Below are positions 37,116-46,700 of a DNA stretch of 64,000 nt, piece by piece (within the stretch, counting starts at the first letter, position 1; each line of letters starts with the position of its first letter). Source of the DNA: Linnemannia elongata (Eukaryota; Mortierellomycota; Mortierellomycetes; Mortierellales; Mortierellaceae); assembly GCA_036320915.1 (NCBI GenBank), contig JAXBDG010000015.1, forward strand, positions 434,001-498,000, read 5' to 3'. The notes beneath the pieces are model-generated. The model saw nothing but the letters and a program-made list of their open reading frames with translations, did no database searches and was not told the origin of the DNA. Both the position numbers and the translations under genes were made by a program.

Positions 37116-38984
37116 ATGCATCATACACCTTTATATCTTCAACTCTAGAAAAAACAGAAAAACAATCCTTTGCACTTTTCGCTTTTGTAATAATACTCAA
37201 TAAATATATTTGTTCCAAGTATTCACGCGTCTTGTATTGCCTGTATGAATCTTTCTAAATAGACGTGGCTATCGAAATTGCACTTCAGAGTTTAGACATA
37301 TCGGGGGGTTTTTTTCTGTGGGAGATTCGGTTTAAACTTGCCATGATTGCACTCTTGTCAATGACTGATGACTGAGGTATCGAGTGAATGCGTTGCCGCC
37401 TTCCTATTCTCTCCTCTTCCTCTTCCTCCTCCTCGTCCTTGATGCAATGGGTGCAATTAAAGTGGCGATTCCAGAATTTTATAAGAGCAAAAATCCACAA
37501 ACAGCCGTCGGGCAATTGGCGGGTCTTCCACAATCATTTGTTAAACTCCCTGGACTGATCCTTCTTCAACACCATTGACACCCTATTCTCCCATCCTTCT
37601 TCAACGATAGGAGCCATAAGACCTTTGGGGAACGCCTTTGATGAGGCACTCCCTTCGGGCATCCACAGCTCATCGTCTTATTAATATGCGGAGGTAAATA
37701 ACTGGATAGAAGGTCAGTACACCTGCAGGCTACAGGTTAAAAAATTTGCAATTGCAGGACATTTTGCTTCTCCCCTGAAGAACCATTTCGAAACTTATTC
37801 GTTTGTAGCGGGGGGGGGGGGGGGGGGGAGACCTGTCGTCAATGGCGATGGTTCAGGCGATCAGGTGTGGTTTCGCCACCCCTCCATAAGGCCTCGATCG
37901 AGTCCCCTTGTCCCATTGTCATGAGACTGAGTCTGATAGCACCCGTATGGTTCGCTTTTGTTTTTGTTTTGTCGCTGTCCATGATGAAATGCCCAGATTG
38001 ATATAGTTTGGCGATGATACTGTCCCCAAGTGACAGATCAACCAAAAAAAAGAAAAAAAATGTCCAGGAACCATCAGTCGTACTAAAAGGAATGATGCTA
38101 ATCCTTACCATGTGCCGCTTTATTCATTATCGATTGAAGCTACGCGATGCAGCCACAGGGTTCGCTTACACTATCAAAATGAGAGGGATGAGTTCAGTGC
38201 TCGAGTGGCTGTTTGTGTTGAGAGGAAGCGGTCATTGTGGAGAGGAGACCTTATTCTCTCCCAAAGAAAAAAAATCAGGGGTGTAGCATAAGACGAAAAA
38301 TGAGACCATTCGTTTGAAGGCTGGAAGACGCACCGACTAACAAAGCCATATTCTCATGAATGTGATAGATGTTGCACAATAGCGTTCAATTCCGGACATT
38401 GTTGGGCGCGGGATTGGTTGAAAAATGCGGTTTTGTAACGGTGCAACATCCTTGGCATGGCTTGGCGCGTTTTTTTTTATTACTCCTCTTCGTTGGGCGA
38501 AGTACTATGCTTTACCGAATGCCATTGGGTTGTTGGGGTTGAATGACCGAAAGAAGGTTACCAACTTGCAAAGCCAAAGGGTGCTTGCTTTGCTCACGGT
38601 CCACATTGTTGTGCTGTTGTGCTAGTTTCAATTGCGTTTACTTTTTGACCCACCGTGTTGACCCGGTTGGGGGTCGTGTGGGGTGGGTGTTTCAATTGCA
38701 AATGCAATTGCAGTAGAATTTCCCGCTCTTTTCAGAACCGCGTCCTTCTCTCTCCTTTACCATTCTCCACCTTTCATCATCCCAACAACACAAGAATCCG
38801 TCTCACTTTTCCTGATTCCCACCTTTTCCTTTCCTCTATTCTTTTCCTTTTCCCTTTCCTTCCCTTCCTTTATCTACTTTTCCTCAGCCAACTTTCCTTC
38901 TCTTCCGATTCAACCCTCTCTCTTTCCTGCCTGGAACAGGATCAACTCATCATCACCATCACCACCACCACAAACCAAGGGAGA
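37116..38984. other. Intergenic region between CAD and the F-box gene
   Basis: It contains the CAD poly(A) signal, a 19-G run (37810-37828) and a CT-rich leader before 38985. The open frames lack family resemblance. Confidence 0.45.
37199..37204 (+). terminator. Poly(A) signal of the CAD gene
   Basis: AATAAA, 84 bases after the stop codon, followed by T-rich sequence. Confidence 0.55.
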
Positions 38985-40964
38985 ATGTCTGACCCGTTGC
39001 TGCTGGCATCAACAAAGGCACTCGCAATCCCTGAGATCCTGTGCTTGATCTTTGACTGCATGACCCTCGCCGCCCTCCGCCAGGCTTCCCTCGTCTGCAA
39101 GGAATGGGAACGACTCGCCAACACCATTCTCGCCAACCAACTCATCATCCCCAACGACTGGTACACTCACGACCTGACTCATCTCTGGCCTTACCTCGAC
39201 CGACGTGGAGAACATGTCAGGGCCCTCGCGCTGGAACTCTCGCCTTCGACTCGACTTGTGCAGGAGGTTGACTTGGAACGGATGACCCAGCAACTGGATA
39301 ATATCTTGTCCAGGACACCTAACCTTGAACGACTCGACGTCCAGGTGCCTAGGGAGGTCAAGAGCTCGATTCTGACGACCGTGATTGGGAGGTATGCCAA
39401 GAAGTTGCAGCTGTTCGAGACGAATCTGTTGCACTGGGAGCCTTCGGATATGGCGCATCTGTTGGAGGGCTGTCCACAGATCCGACATCTTTCGGGACAC
39501 AACTTTACGGGCGATCTCCTCCAGGCAATCGCAAGGACTCAACCGCTTCTCTCCAAGATTGACTGTACACACCCGCGCTTCGATGACGATGAACTCATTG
39601 CCTTCGCAAAGCAGTTCCCCAATCTCCTCCGACTCTCGGTCTCCTTACACCAGTTCATGACGGCCAAGGCCCTGATCGGAGTCGCCGATTATTGTTTCCA
39701 GCTCGAGTACTTGAACTTTCATTTCTGTCTATCTCTGCAGTCGAACGGGTTCCAGGCACTCCTAGCGGTCTCACCCAATTTGAGGTTCCTGGATCTGGGA
39801 TTGACAGAAGTTCACGATGCCGATATTGTTCTGGTCGCCAATCGGTGTCCACAGCTCGAGTCGCTCAAGTTGCCGTTCTGTGGGAATCTGACGCAGATGA
39901 GCATTCGGGCGATTGTGCAGAATTGCACGAGACTTTTGCATCTGGACCTGTCGTTCTGCGACAAGATCATGTTGACCATCTTTGGCGATCCATCCTCCCC
40001 ATCTACGTCTTCCGTTTCCTCCTCCTCCTCGTCGTCCTCGTCGTCATCTTCAGCGTCAACACCTTATTCGCCCTGGAGCTGCTTGGGCTTACAATACCTC
40101 GACATCTCTGGAATCCACGCCTCCTACTCTGCAGATACCTCGGTCGCATCAGCACTTCTCCCCGCAATGTATAGCCAATTGAGCCTTCTGACCGATCTTC
40201 GGACCCTCAAGTTATCAGGACATGGATTCTCGCTAAAGATACTGGAACAAGGACGGACGGGGCTCTCGAAATTGACAAAGCTGGAACGGTTGGACATTGC
40301 TAAACTCAGGAACCCCTTGCCTTGGGCGACGATCATCGAGATTGGTAACTTGTTCCCCAAGCTGGCAGAGTTGCAGTTCCGGTCGAATGATGTAATCCCA
40401 CCGCAGGCGACCCTTGAACAGGAGCAGGCGATTGCGGAGGTCGAGGCAAAGGTTGGGCATCGGATTAAGCGTGGGAGGTTCGTGGATCAGCAGCCGGAAC
40501 CTTTGTACCAGGACGACGAAGACGATAGTGGTCAAGGAGGATCGACGTCTTTTCCAGGAGCAGCGGTACCGACAGGTTCATGCTCGTCACCGTCAAGAAC
40601 GCCTACTTCGTCTACCACAGGAACTCCATCAACACCTTCAGAACCTTCTCTGCCTAAGCGGAAGCGATCCCGATCACCTAGTCCGACCTCTTCTACCTCT
40701 TCCGCCACTGCCGAAGATATAATTTCTGCTGAAGGATCAAGTGAACAAGGCACAAAGAAGAAGAGGACGTCGTTGGGGAAGGCAGCAGTGGTAGCAGAAA
40801 AACAAAAGCAGCCAGAGGTCATGTCGGCGACATTACGATCAGGTCTTAAGATCTCGTTCAGGCTCAATGGGGAGGATGAAGATGATTCGCAGGGAGGGCC
40901 AGGAGACTTTCCAGCTGGTGGTGGTGTTGTTGGGTGGGGGTTCCCTGAAGCCATGCCGTATTAA
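38985..40964 (+). CDS. F-box/LRR protein with Ser/Pro-rich tail
   Basis: A single exon of 659 aa. Residues ~12-50 form an F-box (IPEILCLIFDCMTLAALRQA, then VCKEWERLA). Degenerate cysteine-containing LRRs of the Grr1/AMN1 type follow to about residue 500 (LESLKLPFCGNLTQMSIRAI; LLHLDLSFCDK). A poly-serine insert lies near residue 345. The last ~130 residues are Ser/Thr/Pro-rich with two basic stretches (KRKRSRSPSP and KKKRTS) that look like nuclear localisation signals. Expected role: substrate adaptor of an SCF ubiquitin ligase, probably nuclear. The ATG at 38985 follows a CT-rich leader; the open frame extends upstream to 38655 but those residues are leader-derived. Confidence 0.85.
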   Translation: MSDPLLLASTKALAIPEILCLIFDCMTLAALRQASLVCKEWERLANTILANQLIIPNDWYTHDLTHLWPYLDRRGEHVRALALELSPSTRLVQEVDLERMTQQLDNILSRTPNLERLDVQVPREVKSSILTTVIGRYAKKLQLFETNLLHWEPSDMAHLLEGCPQIRHLSGHNFTGDLLQAIARTQPLLSKIDCTHPRFDDDELIAFAKQFPNLLRLSVSLHQFMTAKALIGVADYCFQLEYLNFHFCLSLQSNGFQALLAVSPNLRFLDLGLTEVHDADIVLVANRCPQLESLKLPFCGNLTQMSIRAIVQNCTRLLHLDLSFCDKIMLTIFGDPSSPSTSSVSSSSSSSSSSSSASTPYSPWSCLGLQYLDISGIHASYSADTSVASALLPAMYSQLSLLTDLRTLKLSGHGFSLKILEQGRTGLSKLTKLERLDIAKLRNPLPWATIIEIGNLFPKLAELQFRSNDVIPPQATLEQEQAIAEVEAKVGHRIKRGRFVDQQPEPLYQDDEDDSGQGGSTSFPGAAVPTGSCSSPSRTPTSSTTGTPSTPSEPSLPKRKRSRSPSPTSSTSSATAEDIISAEGSSEQGTKKKRTSLGKAAVVAEKQKQPEVMSATLRSGLKISFRLNGEDEDDSQGGPGDFPAGGGVVGWGFPEAMPY

Positions 40965-41340
40965 TTCTTCTCCTCCTCCTCCTCCTCCTCCTCCTCCTCT
41001 TTCTCCTCTCTCCACCTCTGCCATTTTACTTCTCAAAGCTGGTCTTTTTAAAATAAAGTATGGATGATGTGCGCGCGCAAAAACATGCCTTGCTTAGGTT
41101 ATTGACTTGAAGAGCGAATTGGGTGATCTAAGCACCGAACCTCTGAACCCATCCCCTTTTCCTCTCAATTTTTCACTACAGAGGGGATAAAATTCTGCAC
41201 TTTCTTATGGGGTCACCCTTTAGCTCCCATAAGAAAGTGAAGAAGAGCTTCCTTAAGAACAGAAAAATTTTGGTGGCGTCTCTTTTTGGTCTTTCTTCTC
41301 GTGCAAAGCAAAGATAACACTTTTTAGGGTCGTCTGAGAT
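40965..41340. other. Intergenic region with (TCC)n and a perfect hairpin
   Basis: A (CTC)n microsatellite lies at about 40970-41000. A 14-bp perfect inverted repeat lies at 41198-41211 and 41226-41239 (CACTTTCTTATGGG and its complement). No gene. Confidence 0.6.
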
Positions 41341-41375
41341 TTTTTTTTTGGCGAGGAAAATCAAGCGCTGCAGAG

Positions 41376-41945
41376 TAGGCTCGCTTTCATCCTGAGGGAA
41401 AGACAGATTCACTTTACTAAGGTCGCAGTAAATGCTGCAAGAAAATTCTGTTGCCTTTTATGGCAACGACATTTTTCTTTCTCCTCAGGCTGGTCTCAAA
41501 CTCGACGTTAACAAGGGAGTTCTCCAAAAAGGAAGTTTGTTAAGGGTTTTTGGGCATTTATTAAGGGTCGACATGGCCCATACCCTGTGCCTGGGTGTAC
41601 ATGCCATGTGCATGGTGCTTGCATTTGCAAGGAGGGCATTAAGGCTTGACATGGGGGTTGTCATATTGTGTGTCGTTGTGAGTGATGAGGTGCGAATGCA
41701 AAACGCATGCAGCAAGGCATGTACACCCAGGCACAGGGTATGGGCCATGTCGACCCTTAATAAATGCCCAAAAACCCTTAACAAACTTCCTTTTTGGAGA
41801 ACTCCCTTGTTAACGTCGAGTTTGAGACCAGCCTGAGGAGAAAGAAAAATGTCGTTGCCATAAAAGGCAACAGAATTTTCTTGCAGCATTTACTGCGACC
41901 TTAGTAAAGTGAATCTGTCTTTCCCTCAGGATGAAAGCGAGCCTA
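41376..41945. mobile_element. Palindromic foldback MITE 1 (Mutator-like, 9-bp TSD)
   Basis: 570 bp made of two 230-bp inverted arms (41376-41605 and 41716-41945) around a 110-bp centre. The termini are TAGGCTCGCTTTCATCC and its complement. The flanks carry a perfect 9-bp direct repeat GCTGCAGAG at 41367-41375 and 41946-41954. Nine-base target duplications with long terminal inverted repeats are typical of Mutator-like elements. It encodes no transposase, so it is non-autonomous. The plus- and minus-strand open frames here are just the palindrome read both ways. Confidence 0.9.
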
Positions 41946-42012
41946 GCTGCAGAGGGCTAATCGTATCAACATCAACCCTTATTAGGGAATGAGTCGTGCC
42001 TAATCACAGGCA

Positions 42013-42343
42013 TAGGCTCGCTTTCATCCGTTTCATATTACGAGGGTTGGAAATCTTTTCGATTTCTTTAGGACACTCTTCATATGACGGCTGGAAGGCG
42101 TCCAGCGTACCTAAAGGGGATCCCAAAAAGGAAAGTTGTTAAGGGTTTTACACAGGCGTAGAACATTTTTTTTTGAGAAATCACGAAGGTGCTTCTACGC
42201 CTGTGTAAAACCCTTAACAACTTTCCTTTTTGGGATCCCCTTTAGGTACGCTGGACGCCTTCCAGCCGTCATATGAAGAGTGTCCTAAAGAAATCGAAAA
42301 GATTTCCAACCCTCGTAATATGAAACGGATGAAAGCGAGCCTA
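42013..42343. mobile_element. Palindromic foldback MITE 2 (same family, 9-bp TSD)
   Basis: 331 bp with arms of 151 bp each (42013-42163 and 42193-42343), apparently perfect complements, and a 29-base centre. The termini are the same 17 bases as foldback 1 (TAGGCTCGCTTTCATCC). It shares an internal stretch close to AAAAAGGAAAGTTGTTAAGG. A perfect 9-bp target duplication TCACAGGCA flanks it at 42004-42012 and 42344-42352. Confidence 0.92.
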
Positions 42344-42400
42344 TCACAGGCAGAGTGGACCTGAGAGGACCTAATAAAGTAAACACAATCGAGCACTTAT

Positions 42401-43795
42401 TTTCCACGCAATTAGGCACTTTTTTTTCTCACATGCATCTTTCATCCCTTAACCATTCACCATACCATTCCATTAACCTCTTTCTTTCTAACCCTTCAGC
42501 CTTCTCCTATCACCAAACCTAGTCATACCTCTACCTCTACACCTCTACACCACTGACTGTACACCACAGTCACACTCCTTAATCGTTCCCCACATCATTC
42601 ACCATTTCTCCTGTCGACAAGACTTTTCCCTCTCACTTCTCGTTACTCCTCCTCTTCACTTCCTCCTCGCACATACGCGTACACATCAATGGTCTCCCCG
42701 TCTTCTCCTACCAAGGACAAAGGCAAAGGAACTGACCAAAAGAAGCGAGTAATACGACGTCAGGCACAAGCAGCATTCAACGAAGCAGTGAGCAGCAAGC
42801 AAACTCGGGAGAAACAGCAAGAACAACAGGATACATTGGTGCAGTTGTAATATAGACTACTAGATACATATATTTCTAGCGCGCCAGATTTTGTTGCCAG
42901 GTTCCACTGCGACACTCAAAGGTCAAATAAAGTCTGATGCTCAAACATCACCACAGTTCTTTGATGTACAAATAAGGGCAATAGAAGAGTCTTCGTAGAA
43001 ACAGAGATAGATGGGGATTTTAGGCTTATAACACGTTCTATGCTCGGAATCAAGTACAGTACTGTATGTATTTGATCAGACGTGGACCTGTCAGTTAACC
43101 TTTCATCAGCGCAAAATCGCCGAGTCGCTCTCCTCTTGCTTAACAATCCATCCATCAATGTGCTCCTCTCGGCAATATCCACCATCACCCCAAAATTTTT
43201 CTTTGTTTTCCTTTCTTTATTTCGTTCTTTCTTCCCTTCTTCCATAACTCGCCCCCTATCGAACGTTCCACTCGCGCTCTTTCCTTCTCCAGTTTTCCCT
43301 GCAAATTAAAGCCCACACTTCAGGTACAGATCCAGATCCACGAGCTTGCCTCGCCTCTTGTTGTTTTACATAGTCAACCACCATTATCAGCCTCGTATTC
43401 ACGCCTCGTTCATTCTACTTCAACTCTTTTACTTTCTCCTCAGGAGGAGCACAGATTGGGCACGATGGATCTGAACTCAGAGAACAGGAGAGACCACAAC
43501 GAATTTGCTATAGCGGAGATGTCAGATGTTGACAAGGTATGTTTGCCTTTACTGAACTGCTCTTATTCTGCCAGCTTTGCCTTTAAAATACTGGGCGCTG
43601 ACCATTACTTTAAAAAATCCGTATTGGTAATAGGGCTACTTTGCTACAGGGCCGCTTCGCTACGCGGTTGACACGGCATGGGACCCCGGGACAAGAATAC
43701 TCGGAGAATCAGTGCAGGATCCTGCAATCGCCCACAAGTTCGAGAGTGTCGCTGAAGACTCGTTCCTCAAAAAATCGTTCGGGGGGCGCATCAAA
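42401..43795 (+). repeat. 5' cassette shared with copy B (near-identical)
   Basis: From here to about 43536 the sequence is almost base-for-base the same as 55832-56967, with a constant offset of 13431 from 42689 to 43465 and no difference I can find over long stretches. Beyond intron 1 high identity continues to about 43795, then falls sharply as the coding sequences diverge. Confidence 0.9.
42689..42850 (+). CDS. 53-residue basic upstream ORF in the copy A 5' cassette
   Basis: ATG at 42689 to TAA at 42850. The product is highly charged (KKRVIRRQAQAAFNEAV, then QTREKQQEQQ). It is identical in copy B, but the whole segment is identical there, so conservation is no evidence of selection. Splicing GTG (42839) to the acceptor ending at 43443 would fuse it in phase 0 to the nuclease ATG exon and add a basic N-terminus, but the donor is weak. 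It could also be an upstream regulatory ORF or chance. Confidence 0.35.
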   Translation: MVSPSSPTKDKGKGTDQKKRVIRRQAQAAFNEAVSSKQTREKQQEQQDTLVQL

Positions 43796-46700
43796 TCCAT
43801 CGTCAAAGCTCTGGCCCGCGCAGACCTTGTCAAAGAAGACTTTCCTTCGACTTGCCCCTTCTCTGAACTTGCACACGTCATCAAGAAAGACCTCCTGGAC
43901 CCAGCAACGAGACTCGAGTCTCTCCCACTGTTCCTTGGCGTCGGGTCTGGCGAGGAGTGCGTGACTGTCTGGCCAAGAACAGCTCTCTGCTTCCACCTAT
44001 TGTCAGCGCATCTCAAAATATCGATCACCATATTCTCATCCACCGAGATACCCCGCAAGTATTGCACTGGGCAGAGTCGAGGAGCAATATGTTTTCTCCA
44101 CCGAAAAGATGCTCTGCGAGACATCTCGGAGTTCGATGTTATCGGTATTGCCGCCCCATTTCCAGCCTCGTCCGCGCTCGCATCAGCAGCTGGAAATCAA
44201 TTGTCGACAAAGAACAACAGCCCAGGGGGATTGGCATTACTTTCTCGACTCTCAAATCCCTGCATACCTTCCTCACCACCTCTCCAAACGCCTGTGCCAA
44301 CATCGGAATCGTCTACGGCGTCGTTGCCTGTCATATGGTCTGTACCGCGCCCGGGACCATCTACATTGTCGATATCACAATGGCCCCCTCTGCCGTCCAT
44401 GGAGAACCAGATCACACCACTTCAGCCTTCCGGTGCACGGCCCTCCAGCTTTATGTCGTCTTCATCGAATGTACAGTCCGTTTCCACGTCAGCATCGTCT
44501 TCGCCCCCCTTGGTGTTACCCTTCACCGCAACATCGTTGTCTTCCCCTTTACACCAGGCGTCTGGCGCCGATACCTCGACATCATCCTCACTAGATCCTC
44601 CGTTCGCCATCTTTCGCCAGAACAAGAGACGCATCAAATACGCCCCACGCGATTCAAGGGACCATTTGACCGAAGCCATCATGAAGACCTGCTTCACAGC
44701 AGCGTGGTAAGTTTATGTCGCCATGGTTTCTAGTTTACAACTGTCGTGAAAGTTATCCATGTTTTTATTAACCATCATATAACTATTTCTTTGTTTAAAA
44801 AACAAAAACTCTACGATAAAGCGACGAGAAGGTGCTGGAGGAGGTGCGTATGAAAGTTGATCGGATATGGAAAAAGCGTAAAAGGGATGACCTCTTTGAC
44901 GACGTCTTCACCACGGAGAAGAAGGCCAAGGTGTTCGGTGAGCTGTCTGCAAAACCCTCCCTTCCTCAGGGCCTCGTTGACAGAGCGACCGACATTGTCA
45001 AGGCATCAAACCCCAACACCTCAACCTTTCACAAGCACAACCTGACAACAGCGCTCAAAACTCCGTATCGACAAGAGACGTATCAGGAAAGACTCTCTCT
45101 CAAGTTTAACGACGCCTGGGACTCCGCAATCAATATACACATTCCTCGCTCTTCCACCACCACCAACGCCAACTCGGATAGAACCACCAAAGACTCAGGA
45201 CCTGGATCCTCGCTTATCGATGAGCAAGACTGTCTAACCACAGAGGACGAGGACGGGCTGCCAGATGAAGATGAGGAGGAGATCGCAGATATGTTGGAGC
45301 GAGAAGAAAACGTCAGGACTAACGAGAGACTAAAGACTGTAACGGTCTCATTGAAGGACATTATTCGGAAAGAGTTGGTGACTTGCAAAGTGGATCATGA
45401 CCCCGACAAGCCAGGATTGACGGTCTCGGCGGCGGACAAGTTGGTCGACATTTTACTGGAGAAACAGGACACACTCACAAACGCAACCGACGAGCTCGCG
45501 TGCATTGCAAGGAGGACGACTCTACTAGTAAGGCATTGGTGTTAAGAGTGCATGTTAATTATTTTGATGTTGTACAGGCTGCAATTAAATACTGACTGGC
45601 TCATAACGACTATTCTTGTTTTGATCACAACAGCTTGCACAGAATGCATTCACGATGCCTGGATCGAGTTGCATCCCCCAACAGCATCCCCCAGTATACG
45701 ACATCCGAGCCGACCTCATCCCTTCTTCCTTTATCGCTCGCAACGATACCCCATCGTCTCTTGTCCTCGCCCCCCTCCCGACACATTTAGAGGAGTACAT
45801 CAACACCACCTCCAGCGGAACCGACCAACAATGGACGTCCGATCTACAACACTTATTTTCGTACCATCACCTCGGATTCCTGTACAGCAAGTTCTTCAGC
45901 CCGCGAGGAGTCGACACAGACACCGAGACGAAACATCCATTGTGGAGCCAGTTGGCTGCGCAAATTCAGGCCCCTCCACTTGAGGCACTCAAGGCTGCTT
46001 GGAGACCAGGGGATGAACATCCAATGGCAGGCCTTTCGACGGTGTTTTGCGACTACAGGATCGAACTATCAGCAAACATTAATAATATCTGGAACGGACC
46101 TGTGTATGCGAAAGCGTTGGATTTCTTACTCAGATTCACTTTGAGACTCCAATTGGCTCCTGACCGTGAGCTGAAGTACTATACAAGGGTGAAGGATTTG
46201 GCCTCCAGGAAGATGCAACAGAAGATGAGCGACCGGAAACGATCACTCAGCTACAAGGCATGGAAGGATAAGACGGAGAGTTTGCAGGATGAGTTGGGTC
46301 AGCTTGTTGCTAAGGGCAGGTCCAGGACAGGGCGGATAGTTGCATTGTTGGAAATGCTAGGACAACATGCACAGATACGGCCGAGTATTGGTCAAGGTGG
46401 CACTCGCGAGGCAGAACCTGGTGGTGTCGATCTGGTCACGAAAGCGAGAGTGATGTTGGAGGTCATGGAGGATGCAATGGATGACGTCGATGAGGATGCA
46501 GAAACTGAAGAGAACCAAGCTCAGGAGAACCAGGCCCAACAGGATGTATCAGGTACTGCTTTAAATGACTAAATGTCGCAAATGCTCTCAGTATTGCGGG
46601 CACTCGTTAATCAATGTTTTTATGACTATCTTCAAAAATTTCTTTTGACACTCCTCAAGCCAAGGAACCATCTAGGTCTCATCTGAAGTCTATCCAGGCC

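Noticed and set aside
41432..41889. Two 134-aa open frames on opposite strands
   Set aside because: They are the two arms of one palindromic foldback element, which is why the first ~55 residues are identical.
42916..43245. A 109-aa minus-strand ORF, identical in copy B (56347-56676)
   Set aside because: Identity only reflects the duplicated DNA block. Composition is biased at the N-terminus (Lys/Glu from CT-rich DNA) and no family is recognised.
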